A DNA stretch of 64,000 bases from CAWCWN01 sp963799245 (lineage in GTDB: Bacteria > Chloroflexota > Ktedonobacteria > Ktedonobacterales > Ktedonobacteraceae): assembly GCA_963799245.1 (NCBI GenBank), contig CAWCWN010000003.1:2542001-2606000 (forward strand), given 5' to 3'. The position numbers and the translations under genes are program-made. Positions 44,474 to 54,171 of the stretch are shown one piece after another; position 1 is the first letter of the stretch, and the number at the start of each line of letters is the position of its first letter. The notes under the pieces are model-generated. The model was not told where the DNA came from. It ran no database searches and was given only the letters and a program-made list of their open reading frames with translations.

Positions 44474-44869
44474 TGTCAGAAATACCATAACTTCGCCACT
44501 TTTGACACATAAATTCGCCAGCTAATTGCGCTTGATTAGAATGTACGTTCTTCTGTTTTCTGACGCATATCTTCGCCTCAACTCAAAATTGACGCATAAC
44601 CTTGCCGCGAAAAGTCGCGCACAAAAACTGACGAATTTCTCTCTCAAATGCAGAGTCTCACGCCTTTTTAGGCAGAGATATGCGTCAAAGCGGTGGATAT
44701 ATGAGTCGGAGGGCCGTTTTTCGAGCGAAGACCAGCGTTCACTGGTCTTCTGGTAACCGCTAGCTGTATTCATGGTTCGACGCAATAGTTGCTTTACAGG
44801 CACTACATGCGTGCATTCGACCTTTTGACGCATATCTCCCCTTTTGGCGAACTTACGTGTCAAACGACA
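44474..44869. mobile_element. Miniature TniA/TnsB-type transposon (396 bp)
   Basis: Begins TGTCAG and ends ...CGACA (TGTCGT on the other strand), flanked by a perfect 5-bp duplication ATACC (44469-44473 and 44870-44874). An 18-base motif close to TTGACRCATAWNTTCGCC recurs at 44502, 44560 and 44589 (partial at 44629) in one direction, at 44671-44688 and 44846-44863 inverted, and at 44825. TGTC ends, several 18-20 bp end repeats and 5-bp duplications are hallmarks of transposons moved by TniA/TnsB-type enzymes (Tn5053, Tn7, CRISPR-associated transposons). No gene fits inside, so it depends on a transposase elsewhere. Confidence 0.72.
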
Positions 44870-44874
44870 ATACC

Positions 44875-45152
44875 TTGTATGTCCGGAAATCGGAAAAGCC
44901 GCTAGAGGAAAAACCAGAGAAATCAGAAGCGGAAAACAGCGAGGAAAAACTTACCCGCAAAAAGAAATCAGCGATGCCTTAATCGTGGAGGTGTATCCTT
45001 CGTGGGTAAGATGCGAAGCATCTTACTGTAAATCAGCCACTTGTCAAGGCTCCCTGAACAACGCTCGACCAGACGCCAATACAAACACTAGTGTTAAACC
45101 TTTACTGCTGGCGACGGCTTATGTACAATTCTACGACGTCGTCAATTCTGAT
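44875..45152. other. Short non-coding stretch with a hairpin
   Basis: No gene. Contains the perfect palindrome at 45006-45026. One plus-strand frame stays open for about 120 codons but has no recognisable features. Confidence 0.3.
45006..45026. repeat. Perfect 9-bp hairpin with GAA loop
   Basis: GTAAGATGC and GCATCTTAC separated by GAA. Such tight imperfect-free hairpins occur at ends of IS200/IS605-type elements and in REP-like repeats. No element body was found next to it. Confidence 0.45.
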
Positions 45153-45440
45153 CAGCCTGTTGAAAAAGTCCTCAGTAAGCTCATCAGCAGAGAGAGACGC
45201 GTGGTGTCCTGACCATTGAGTAAGCTGACCCAATCGACAGCAGAAGTGACCACTCCTCCAAAGCGAGGACAAGCACATCACGCAAAAGCCGCCAAAAAGA
45301 GGCACACAGGGTCTCTACTGGGAACGGACGGCGTCCCCATCCCCGTTCTTTGAGAAGCCGTTTGAGCTTCTGCCCAGCGGCTCGCATCAGACCTTGACAG
45401 TTGACGCGCCAGAGCCATCGTAAACGGAAACGCCTCATCC
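45153..45440 (-). pseudogene. IS1182 transposase C-terminal relic with right terminus
   Basis: The frame 45438-45184 starts MRRFRLRWLWRVNCQGLMRA and continues AGQKLKRLLKERGWGRRPFP, closely matching the C-terminus of the intact transposase at 46662-48200 (RRCRLRELWRVNCEALMRAA). Further on, cagcctgttgaaaaagtcct at 45153 matches the terminal repeat at 48305-48325. Only this end of the element survives. Confidence 0.75.
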
Positions 45441-45622
45441 ATTGAAAAAATCAGCTTGGTTAGCTAAAATAATATACCCCGCAGGTGAGGAAAAGGGAGT
45501 TTTTGGGGTTGAGGCTGGGGACGTAGCATATTTCAGCGTGTTGACGTGCGATGACATTGCGCCTCAGACAGAAGAACGGCAGCGACGTATCGCAGGAAAA
45601 ACTCCTTGACGGTCACCATCGC

Positions 45623-46387
45623 TCACAGTAACAAACACGCCTCCGCGGCCAGCCAGAACAATTTCTCTCGTACCGAAGCATGCTTATCCCAGTGCCGGCG
45701 ATCCCACTCACTCCCTCCCACATCATCACCGCTATAAAGCAACTGGGCAAATTGCACTTTACGAAACCTGGCAGCCGCAAAAAATGACGCTGCCTCCATC
45801 TCCACAGTCAGACACCCTTCCGCTCTCCGTCGGTGCACCTTTGCAGGCGTCTCGCGGTAGATAGCATCCGTCGTCCAGGTCTTGGCAAGCAGGTACTCGA
45901 CCTGGTATGACTTCAACACCATCTCAAGCGCGGCAACCCCCTGAGGGTCAGCACTCACCTCACGACCAGGAGGCAGATAATGATACGAAGTACCTTCATC
46001 TCGAATCGCCGCCGTTGGTACAATCGCATGCCCCATTGCAACACTACTATCGAGCACACCTGCGCCCCCACACGCAATAAATTTCCTGCACCCCAAAGCG
46101 ATCACCCCTTCAAGAAAAGCCACTGCCAGCGGTGCTCCAACACCCGGGTGAAAGACCACCAGGCGTTTCCCATCCATATCGACTTCATAGACAGGTTGTC
46201 TTCCTATCTCGCTCCTCAAATGCTTGATGATCCTGGCATTATGCTGCTGCGCCAGTGTGCTAATCACATCCTGGAAAAAGCAAGCAACAGCATGTTCAGG
46301 TACATCGATAGGCTTAATCACGCGTCGAGGTTCAATCATCGCCGCTTCTGCGCTATCAAACTCCAGAATGGGATAATCCTGTTCCAT
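45623..46387 (-). CDS. Nucleoside phosphorylase (PNP/UDP family)
   Basis: A protein of about 254 residues of the purine/uridine phosphorylase superfamily, which splits nucleosides with phosphate to free base and ribose-1-phosphate. Visible motifs: VVFHPGVGAPLAVAFLEGVI and the glycine strand KFIACGGAGVLDSS (phosphate binding), AIRDEGTSYHYLPPG, and the nucleoside site CLTVEMEAASFFAAARF. ATG 46387 is favoured by a GAGGACGAGAG stretch upstream; ATG 46423 would add 12 residues without a ribosome site. Length is near the family norm. Flanked on both sides by IS1182 sequences, so it may be a captured passenger. Base preference not determined. Confidence 0.85.
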   Translation of the reverse strand: MEQDYPILEFDSAEAAMIEPRRVIKPIDVPEHAVACFFQDVISTLAQQHNARIIKHLRSEIGRQPVYEVDMDGKRLVVFHPGVGAPLAVAFLEGVIALGCRKFIACGGAGVLDSSVAMGHAIVPTAAIRDEGTSYHYLPPGREVSADPQGVAALEMVLKSYQVEYLLAKTWTTDAIYRETPAKVHRRRAEGCLTVEMEAASFFAAARFRKVQFAQLLYSGDDVGGSEWDRRHWDKHASVREKLFWLAAEACLLL

Positions 46388-46579
46388 TTTCTCTCTCGTC
46401 CTCTCATACTGCCATTCGCTCATAATTCATGAGGGGGAGACCAAGCCTGTAAGAACGCAGTGACTTTGGGTGACAAGCCTGCTGCTCAGCAGCAGCTTAT
46501 CACTCCTCTCTCCATTATATGCTCGTTCAGCTTGGTTGACAATGAAAAACATGCTAGGGACTTGAAAAGTCCTACATTG

Positions 46580-48325
46580 TAGTAGCCTGTGGAAGAAGAG
46601 GAGAAAAAGTGGTACATAATAGGAGTCACGTGTCGTTCTGTGTAGGGGAAAGGCTACTGCCATGATGGGAACGAAAGCGCGCCTCTTCAGGGCGATCGCG
46701 GTCGTGTCGCTTGAAGATCTTGTACCAAGCAATCATTTCTATCGTCACCTGGAGCGTGTCCTCGACCTATCATTTGTACGCGATCTGGTCAAAGAGACGT
46801 ATGCATGTGGAGGTCGTCCCTCCATTGATCCCGTGGTGTTCTTCAAGCTGCAATTGGTGATGTTCTTTGAAGATATCCGCTCGGAGCGCTTGCTCATGCA
46901 GTTGGTGGCCGATAAACTGAGCGTGCGTTGGTACATTGGCTACAATCTCGATGAGCCGTTACCGGATCATTCGAGCCTGACTCGCATCCGTGAGCGCTAT
47001 GGAGTCGAGGTCTTTCGTCGCTTTTTTGAAGCGATTGTCGAGCAATGTCAAGCCGCAGGGCTGGTGTGGGGCAAAGAGCTGTATTTCGATGGCACCAAAG
47101 TCCAAGCCAATGCTTCCGTGGACTCGCTCAAGCCGCGCTTTTATGTGGACGCGCATCTGCACGATCTGTTTGGTGAAGCGCCCTCAAGCACGGAGCAGGA
47201 GACTCTCACGGCGCAAAGGACGGGCAATGGTGCCAGTGAGCAGGAGGTAAGGCCGGCGCCTACACCACTGCCCACCTCACTCTCGCTAGAGGAACAGAAA
47301 CAGCTCGCTCAAGAGAATGCCCAGCGCCATGACTGGATTGAGGAAGGAGGAGCCCAAGATCGTCGTGTCACCCATCGCTGCTATCAACGGATGGCTGACC
47401 TGCGGGTGAGTACCACCGACCCAGACGCCACGCTCATGCTGACCAAGCACGGAGCGGATATGGGCTATCAGACCCACTATGTGGTCGATGGCGGCAAAGC
47501 GCGCATCATTTTAAACGTCCTGGTGACGCCCTCGGAAGTGATGGACAACCAACCCATGCTCGATTTGCTGTGGCGCACCCGCTTCCGCTGGAAACTGTGG
47601 CCGCGCCAGGTGACCGGTGACCGCAAATACGGCACGGAAGAGAACCTGGTCGCCATCGAACGCGAGCACATCCATGCCTACATCCCCTCGCCGGATGTGG
47701 ACCATCGCACCGCGTTCTTCAGCGCCGACCGCTTCCGCTATGAGGCCGAGCGCGATGTCTACCTCTGTCCAGCAGGCAAAGAACTGCGCTTTGATCGGCC
47801 GCACTCGACCGAGCGGTCGAGGCGCTATCGAGCGCGAGCCAAAGACTGCAACCACTGCCCCCTCAAAGCCCAGTGTACCACCAGCACACAGGGGCGCACC
47901 CTCTGCCGCAGTGTGGATGAGGAGTATCTGGATCGGGTACGGGCCTATCAGCCGACCGAGGCGTACCAGAAAGCGTTGCGCAAGCGCAGTGTGTGGGTCG
48001 AGCCGCTGTTTGCCGAAGGAAAAGACTGGCATGGCATGCGACGCTGTCGCTTACGGGAACTGTGGCGCGTCAACTGTGAGGCACTGATGCGGGCAGCGGG
48101 GCAAAATCTCAAGCGCCTGCTCAACAAACGCGGCTGGGGACGGCGCCCGTTGCCAACAGGGGCAATGTGCTTCCTTTTTGGCTCCTTTTCCAGCGTGTAG
48201 CCAGGCCCTGGTGGTGGCCGAGCAGCCTTTGCTCCTGCTGATTGGCTCAGGGGAGGCAAGGGCCGAGCAAAAGGTGTCCCTTTTACTGATGAGCTTTATG
48301 GAAGCATTTTTCAACAGGCTGCTGA
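46580..48325 (+). mobile_element. Intact IS1182-family element
   Basis: Terminal repeats agtagcctgtggaagaag near 46580 and its imperfect complement catttttcaacaggctgct ending near 48325 enclose one complete transposase gene. The relic at 45153-45440 shares the right terminus. Exact borders and the target duplication were not resolved. Confidence 0.65.
46662..48200 (+). CDS. IS1182-family transposase
   Basis: A 512-residue transposase in one frame. N-terminal DUF772 domain: LVPSNHFYRHLERVLDLSFV, GGRPSIDPVVFFKLQLVMFF, RWYIGYNLDEPLPDHSSLTR. DDE domain: KELYFDGTKVQANASVDS (first Asp), VTGDRKYGTEENLVAIE (second Asp), SVWVEPLFAEGKDWHGM (Glu). A cysteine cluster, CNHCPLKAQC, lies before the last motif, as usual for IS1182. 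Complete length and no interruption, so probably active. It differs markedly from the frameshifted IS1182-like transposase at 10707-12371. Confidence 0.92.
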   Translation: MMGTKARLFRAIAVVSLEDLVPSNHFYRHLERVLDLSFVRDLVKETYACGGRPSIDPVVFFKLQLVMFFEDIRSERLLMQLVADKLSVRWYIGYNLDEPLPDHSSLTRIRERYGVEVFRRFFEAIVEQCQAAGLVWGKELYFDGTKVQANASVDSLKPRFYVDAHLHDLFGEAPSSTEQETLTAQRTGNGASEQEVRPAPTPLPTSLSLEEQKQLAQENAQRHDWIEEGGAQDRRVTHRCYQRMADLRVSTTDPDATLMLTKHGADMGYQTHYVVDGGKARIILNVLVTPSEVMDNQPMLDLLWRTRFRWKLWPRQVTGDRKYGTEENLVAIEREHIHAYIPSPDVDHRTAFFSADRFRYEAERDVYLCPAGKELRFDRPHSTERSRRYRARAKDCNHCPLKAQCTTSTQGRTLCRSVDEEYLDRVRAYQPTEAYQKALRKRSVWVEPLFAEGKDWHGMRRCRLRELWRVNCEALMRAAGQNLKRLLNKRGWGRRPLPTGAMCFLFGSFSSV

Positions 48326-48551
48326 TAATGTGCGACGTCAAATTTAATATTGGCACAGTACCAACACTGCTTGTCAAGTTAAAAATAAAAGCGTGCAGGC
48401 TGCAAATCTATGCAAAGAAATTGCAGAATACCCCTGCACGCTTACGAACAAGTGAGCCTGGCACGGATGCCGTGCCCGCTACAAGATTACACATTTAACA
48501 TACGAACAATGAGGTGACAACAACTTACTCCCCTGCTGCTTACTGGCAGCG

Positions 48552-49847
48552 CTATATCTGCTCCTTGCGCAGAGCATGGCATTCCGGACACAGCGGCTCT
48601 GTCTCCTGCGGAAACTGCGGATCAGCGCAAACTGACGCTTCAAAGCAGCATTCGCAATACCGGCGCAGACACTGGGGACACTCATAAATTCCTTCGCCAT
48701 ACGAAACGCCATGACGGTAACACAGCACAATATCGAGTATGTCTTCTGCGACTGCGGCGTGGAGCTTTTGCCCGTCTCCGATCACGTAATAGGTCTTATG
48801 CTCTGGATTGCCCTGCGCTACTGCGACTGTCTGCAGAAGGTCAGCCTGTCTGCATGCTGAGGGAAAATCAGCAGAGAAGCCCTGAAGCGCCACGCCCCGA
48901 GCGTGACACTCTAAGAGCGTATAGCGTTTTTCAGGATTGCGTAACTCTTTGGACCAGTCGACGAAATCACGCAGCTTTTCCTCGTCCAGAGCATCCAATT
49001 CCTCTTCCGAGCGTACTCTGTCATCTTCGTTAAATTCGATGAGTTCCCAGTAGCAATCCTCACACCACCAGCAACGCTCACCGTCAAACAACAGATGGAC
49101 TAAGGCGGCTCTAAAGCATTCCCGGCAGGATGGCATCTCCCCTCCTGCTTCCTCAATAGCCTCCGTAAAGGAGAGATCATCTTCCTGCAGGATCAAACCT
49201 GGATACTTCCCTTCAAGCGACAGATGCGGATAGTTTGCCTCAGTCTTCTGAATAATGTAGGTCCAGATACCGGCAAGGTGGAGCCAGTCAACCTCATTGA
49301 GCTGCTTGGCATCCACATCAGCAACATATGTCCCGTCAGCCTGTCTTGTACTCGGCACCCATTTTTGAAACCAGGCTCGCATTTTTTCAGCCAGGTCAAA
49401 ATCCTCAGAAGACTCCACGACCAGGTCATACGCATATTCGTGCGTGAACCGAGTCGCATTAAGACTGTCATGCGCTTTCCAGGTCGGTACGTTTGGAAAG
49501 GCAAACGGTGTTTCTTCATGGCTGCTCTCTCCCTTCGTCATCTGCCACAAGTCCTGCCAACTCATGTCCTGAATATCCCGGAAAAATTTTGCGTTCCGTA
49601 TTTCCAGGAATTCTTGCAATGAGATATCACTCTCTTGCGTCTTTGCCGGCTTCGTCAACCGATCTTCCCGATCAAAACGGTAACCAAGCTGCAGTAGTCG
49701 TAAGATTGCTCCCGTAACCTTATAGAAGTCGACAAGCAGCCAGGTACGGTCTTCCGGCTGCACACCTAAAAGACAATCTTCTATCCCTTCACACACTTCG
49801 TCCATATCGGCGTGATCATCAATGACATGAATTCTCACTCGACTCAT
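48552..49847 (-). CDS. Cysteine-rich orphan protein
   Basis: A 431-residue acidic, probably cytoplasmic protein of unrecognised family. Three cysteine clusters suggest bound zinc: SCRECFRAALVHLL with CWWCEDCYWEL (about residues 235-265), YECPQCLRRYCECCFEASVC (near 395) and PLCPECHALRKEQI at the very end. The N-terminal half, with WLLVDFYKVTGAILRLLQL, has no recognisable motif. AAGGAGG precedes ATG 49847 by ten bases. It has no signal peptide or membrane segment and no operon partner. Codon pattern and length support a real gene; a role cannot be given. Confidence 0.7.
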   Translation of the reverse strand: MSRVRIHVIDDHADMDEVCEGIEDCLLGVQPEDRTWLLVDFYKVTGAILRLLQLGYRFDREDRLTKPAKTQESDISLQEFLEIRNAKFFRDIQDMSWQDLWQMTKGESSHEETPFAFPNVPTWKAHDSLNATRFTHEYAYDLVVESSEDFDLAEKMRAWFQKWVPSTRQADGTYVADVDAKQLNEVDWLHLAGIWTYIIQKTEANYPHLSLEGKYPGLILQEDDLSFTEAIEEAGGEMPSCRECFRAALVHLLFDGERCWWCEDCYWELIEFNEDDRVRSEEELDALDEEKLRDFVDWSKELRNPEKRYTLLECHARGVALQGFSADFPSACRQADLLQTVAVAQGNPEHKTYYVIGDGQKLHAAVAEDILDIVLCYRHGVSYGEGIYECPQCLRRYCECCFEASVCADPQFPQETEPLCPECHALRKEQI

Positions 49848-49860
49848 TGTTCATGCCTCC

Positions 49861-50100
49861 TTCTGGTGTCAATGAATAACTCCAGGCGCGTCAAAAAGCG
49901 CCCGCTTTAAACTCACCAACTCGTTTATTTTCAAGGTGCGACAAAGTCAACTGTCTCGCATAATGAAACAGCCTGGTCAATCACCAGTAGTCGAGATTAT
50001 AGAAGCAGCTCAAGAGAAAAGCTGTAAGATACCTCTTCTTGACCTTCTGGGAGTAGCGGAGAGATTTCTCTCTGCATTCCTCAAATACAGAAAAATATGT
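49861..50100. other. Short non-coding gap
   Basis: About 240 bases with no recognised gene between the cysteine-rich gene start and the left terminus of the IS1-like element. Confidence 0.3.
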
Positions 50101-51805
50101 AGTGGTACTGCCTCTCTTGGTGGTGGATAATTCGATCAACCTCTGCAAATACACTGCGGGCTGGTTTTTGCGTCATGGGGCAGTCAGGACAGGCCACCTC
50201 ATCCTGAAATGAGGCCCCATCCGACTCCTTCTGCTGGCACTTGCACCGACCTCTCCACAACATGACACTGCCACCGCATCTGGCTTGAGTGGCTTTCAAG
50301 CGGGAACCGCTGGCAATGGGCAAGAGAGCACCTCGCGCGCCGTCCATCGTCGGTTGGTTCTTCCTGCTGCCAGAGCTTCCGTACGCTGGCGGTAGCGTTG
50401 CGCCACCAACTTGCCCCCTCGCTCTCGTGGCTGCCCGAGCGCTACACGGAGCGCTGCGTGGGGACGCACAAAATGATAATACGCGCGCCACCATTCCAAG
50501 TGGGCCAACAGTTGTGGGGCCTGCAGGGCCGTAGCCCACGTGCGACGTGCCAGCGCTGCCACCCCATGGCGGACGGTCAGATTTACCCGCTCGATGAAAG
50601 CGATGTTGAGCCGTCCCGAGAAGCCCAGTCCTTGCAAGGCGACCGTGAGAGTGGCCTCTGTCCCCAGGCGCATCACGGGTGTGACCCGCGCCAGCTTACG
50701 CCGCCGGTAGCTTTTCTTCACCTGGCCATAGATCAGACCCGCCGCCACCTGCCACCGGCGCACGTTCCGCCCTCGGCAGCTCATCTCGAGCCAGTGTCCA
50801 AAATGGGCCGTCAAGGCATAGAAGTACAAGTTTAAGCCATCACTGGTAAAGAGCGGGAGACAGAAAGGCGGCCAGGATCTGTCGCAGAGAGTGGATGACC
50901 ATGTGCGCCGCGTTTTGCGTGCGAGGCCCCAGCTGAAGGACGGGAAGAATCTTCGTGAGGGGGTCGATGGCCAGCCACAGCCACAGCACCTGTGTGGAGA
51001 TACGCAGCCTGGTGCGCAGCTCATCCAGCTGCAGGTGCGGGAGCTGGAGGTTGCAGAAATAAGACTGGTGCATGGTCTGAGCGTGCATGCCAGCGCGAGA
51101 CAGCCAAGTAGTGATGGTGGCTTGCCGGTAGCCGAAGACCCGCTCAGCGGCGGAAGGATCTAACCCTTCTGCGAGTGCCGTCAGCACCACTGCAACCTGC
51201 TGGGAGGGAGTTTTCAGACGATACAAAGGGGTGTCACGCCGAGCACTGAACGTCGTACGGCAAGCCTGACAGCGAAACGTCTGAATGCGCTCAGCATGAC
51301 CATGTTTGCCATCCCCAACCAAGGCATGAACCTGAGCGTCTGTGATCCCGGAGTACGGGCACTGCTGGTTGGGACAGGCGAAGCCCTCGGTATTCACCCG
51401 TTTCGGTGCTCCCCGGCGGCTTTTGACCTCACGCCAGGGGCGGACAGGCGGCGGAGCAGGTCTCACACACGAGGGGGTGGAGGAGAGGCGACAGACGGGG
51501 CAATCGTGTGGGGAGCGCGGCTTGAGCAGACGTTGCACCGTGGTGCGCAGAGCTCCTCCTTGTGAGTGGGAAGGCTGAAGATGGTGCCAAAGGTGCCAAA
51601 GGTGCCAAAGGCGCGCCAAGCCGAGGAGGAGGAAGAACACGAGCAGAAACACGAACATCTGAATGGCCATAAGATCCTCGCTGCTGGAAATGAGGAGCAT
51701 GGATAGCTTCCTTATAATCAGGAAGGATAAGGCGAGTCGATAGGGACTGTCAAGCGATGGGGAGCACAGTCCGAATTATCCACCACCGAGAGAGGCTGTA
51801 CCACT
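50101..51805 (-). mobile_element. IS1-like element with 34-bp inverted ends
   Basis: agtggtactgcctctcttgg at 50101 and its complement ending at 51805 match over about 34 bases with two differences. One transposase gene lies inside and is frameshifted. The flanks show no obvious target duplication. A sequence like 51728-51764 inside the right end is also seen near 31182-31220. Confidence 0.8.
50296..51700 (-). pseudogene. IS1-like zinc-ribbon transposase, one frameshift
   Basis: The N-terminal part (51700 to about 50870) begins with a hydrophobic stretch, then a Cys-rich region (HDCPVCRLSS), FACPNQQCPYSG, a zinc ribbon FRCQACRTTFSARRDTPLY, a helix-turn-helix and the first catalytic strand LQLDELRTRLRIS. 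Near 50868 the frame changes, and ILAAFCLPLFTSDGLNLYFY with the second Asp, then LNIAFIERVNLTVRHGVAAL with the Glu, follow to 50296. A single-base indel would restore a product of about 465 residues. Programmed frameshifting is known for true IS1, but no slippery run is visible here, so decay is more likely. Confidence 0.8.
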
Positions 51806-52064
51806 TGCGAGCGTATTTCACATTTTACAATCAGGAGCGATTGCATCAGGCACTCGCCTATCAAACCCCAGCCACAGTGTATTGGGGAAAGGAGGCAAGC
51901 AGTGAATGATGTGGACAGGAGATGAGGAGCTGGTATAACAGCAGACTTGACCGAACCAGCTCTCTTGGGTAAGATTGCTTGAAGAGCAAACGCTCTTTCT
52001 CAAGAGGCAAGGCGTTGACGCACTTGCTGGTCGTACGGCAAGCACTCCTGCGGAGGTCGAAACG

Positions 52065-52565
52065 ATGGTCACCGAGCCAATTCTCATCAAGGAAGCGACT
52101 GCGGAAGATGTCCCATTTCTGCAAGCGATGATTTGGGAGGCCATGCTCACCTCACCGATCTTTGTAGCTCACTATGGCGTGGAAACCCTGCAACACCTGG
52201 AAGAGGAGTATTGGTGCAGGTGGGAGGAGCGGCCTGATCCTGCCTTTGTGGCCCTGGATGCGAGCGGACAGAAACTGGGGGCCATTACGTTGAAACCCAA
52301 TGGGGAGGATGAACCGGTACAGGGGTGGCGAATCGGCATCGCCGTCGAGCCTCAAGCACGCGGCCACCGAGTTGGACAACGCTTGCTCGAACGAGCCATA
52401 GCCTTCGCGAGGGAAAAAGGGGCTCGCTACGTCAACCTGTTCGTCGATCCCACCAATAGGCGAGCCATTGCGCTCTATCACCATGTTGGCTTTGTTGAGG
52501 TAGACGAGAGGGATCAAGTGATTGAGATGCGCATCAACTTGACCAAACGAACGAAAGAACAGTGA
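52065..52565 (+). CDS. GNAT-family N-acetyltransferase
   Basis: A 166-residue acetyltransferase: IKEATAEDVPFLQAMIWEAM at the start, the acetyl-CoA loop IAVEPQARGHRVGQRLLERA (R-x-x-x-x-G-x-R/L type), then YVNLFVDPTNRRAIALYHHV and GFVEVDERD. The ATG at 52065 has GGAGGT seven bases upstream and is preferred to the start 30 codons earlier. The acceptor substrate is unknown. It is unrelated at close range to the acetyltransferase at 24204. It stands alone between two IS elements. Confidence 0.85.
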   Translation: MVTEPILIKEATAEDVPFLQAMIWEAMLTSPIFVAHYGVETLQHLEEEYWCRWEERPDPAFVALDASGQKLGAITLKPNGEDEPVQGWRIGIAVEPQARGHRVGQRLLERAIAFAREKGARYVNLFVDPTNRRAIALYHHVGFVEVDERDQVIEMRINLTKRTKEQ

Positions 52566-52839
52566 CAAAAGAGCAGACCCCTTTCATAGACCTACTCAGG
52601 TTAAAACAAGCAAGCAGCAGTTTATCTTATTTTTGAGGAAAAACTGTCTTGACATATGGGACCACCATACTGTGAACCACAGTACTCAAGATGACGTATA
52701 TAACAATAAGAGGCAAAACAGAGATGAATATTCTTCGTTTACTCCTTGCCGAGTAAGACTATATGCTTGTACCAGGTAAGCAATATGGAGGAAAGGGTGC
52801 TTATTAACGCACGTTTGCTTCTAAAAAGAAAAGCATCAA

Positions 52840-53828
52840 ATAGAGTGGAAAGAAGGACGGCGTCGACGGGCCTGGGAACTGTCACAACAAGGCTGGAAGC
52901 AGAAAGACATCGCAGCGGCACTGGGAGTGAGCCAAGGAGCGGTCAGTCAGTGGCTCAAGCGGGCCAGGGAGGAAGGGGTCGAAGCGTTGCGTCAGCATCT
53001 GGCACCTGGTCGGCAGCCCAAGTTGAGCGCCGAGGAACGGGCACAGTTGCCAGGCGTGTTGGCCCAAGGGGCGGAGGCGTTTGGTTTGCGAGGCCAGGTA
53101 TGGACGAGCGGGCGCGTGGCGGAGGTCATCCAGCGGCAGTTCGGGGTGAGGTATCATCCCGCACATTGTAGCCGCATCCTGCGTGCCCTCAAGCACAGTG
53201 TGCAAAAGCCGGTGCAGCGGGCCACCCAGCGGGATGAGGAGGCGATCGCGCGCTGGAAAGCGGAGCGTTGGCCCGCCCTTAAAAAAAGGCCACAGACGAA
53301 AAGCGAACCATCGTCTTCGTAGATGAGTCCGGGTTTTACCTCTTGCCGATGGCGGTACGGACCTATGCGCCGCGAGGTCAGACGCCCGTGTTACGCGTGA
53401 AGCTGACGCGCGACCATCTGTCAGCCATTGGGGCCATCACCCCGGCTGGGCGGCTGTTCATGCAGAGGCAAGATCATGCCTATACAGCAGAGGACGTGGT
53501 GCGCTTCTTGCGCCTCCTGTTGCGCAGGATCGAAGGCTCGCTGCTGGTGATTTGCGATGGCGCGCCGATCCATCGGGCGAAGGTGATCAAGGACTTTTTG
53601 AAGCGAGGGGCGGCCAAACGACTCCATCTGGAGCGCTTGCCTGGCTATGCGCCCGAACTCAACCCGCAAGAAGGAGTCTGGAATCTGCTCAAACGTCGCG
53701 AACTCAAGAATCTCTGCTGCCGAGATGTGCCCCAGGTGGCCCAGGAGCTACGACGGGCCAAAGAACGTCTGCGACATCGGCGTGCCGTGCTGCGACAGTG
53801 TTTCGCTCATGCTAGCTGTCCTGTTTAG
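52840..53828 (+). CDS. IS630-family transposase 2, frameshift-type, start lost
   Basis: OrfA (to 53322) holds the helix-turn-helix LGVSQGAVSQWLKRAREEG. It continues after a -1 shift at a run of seven A (53281-53287) into OrfB: TIVFVDESGFYLLPMAVRTY (first Asp), LLVICDGAPIHRAKVIKDFL (second Asp) and PELNPQEGVWNLLKRRELKN (Glu). The homology begins at 52840, where the expected ATG reads ATA and a stop lies four codons earlier. The first true start in frame is GTG 52927, inside the DNA-binding domain. Translation is therefore doubtful although the rest is intact. Confidence 0.75.
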
Positions 53829-54171
53829 CTACTTACGCAGAGATCAGTAATTTACGTGCTACGAAGCGACAGTGCCAAAGTGACAAAACCAGGGCATAAA
53901 CACTACAAACCTCGCTTCCATTTCGGTTGTCCTCCGGGGGACCAGTGGGACCCAGTTTGACTGTCCAAAACAATTGCGGGCGCGAAAACAGACGGAACCG
54001 CCGCGTGAATGCGCTCGTCCGTAGCCATACGTGTTGACCAGCATGAGAGTGCTCCTTTCTGTGTTTTCAGGTACAAGCACTGCGCTTGCGCTGTAAGCTC
54101 TCAATTCGCGTATTTCACGTAGAAAATAGACAAATAGTAAAATGAAGGGATTACTGGAGAGGTTCTGGATT
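53829..54171. other. Non-coding stretch after IS630 element
   Basis: No gene. Starts with the probable right end of the IS630 element: gtttagctacttacgcagag and atcagta at 53823-53849, which recurs with few changes at 54959-54985. Confidence 0.35.

Noticed and set aside
44474..44869. CRISPR array or plasmid iterons
   Set aside because: The 18-base repeats are irregularly spaced, occur in both orientations and lie within TGTC ends flanked by a 5-bp duplication, which fits transposon end sites better.
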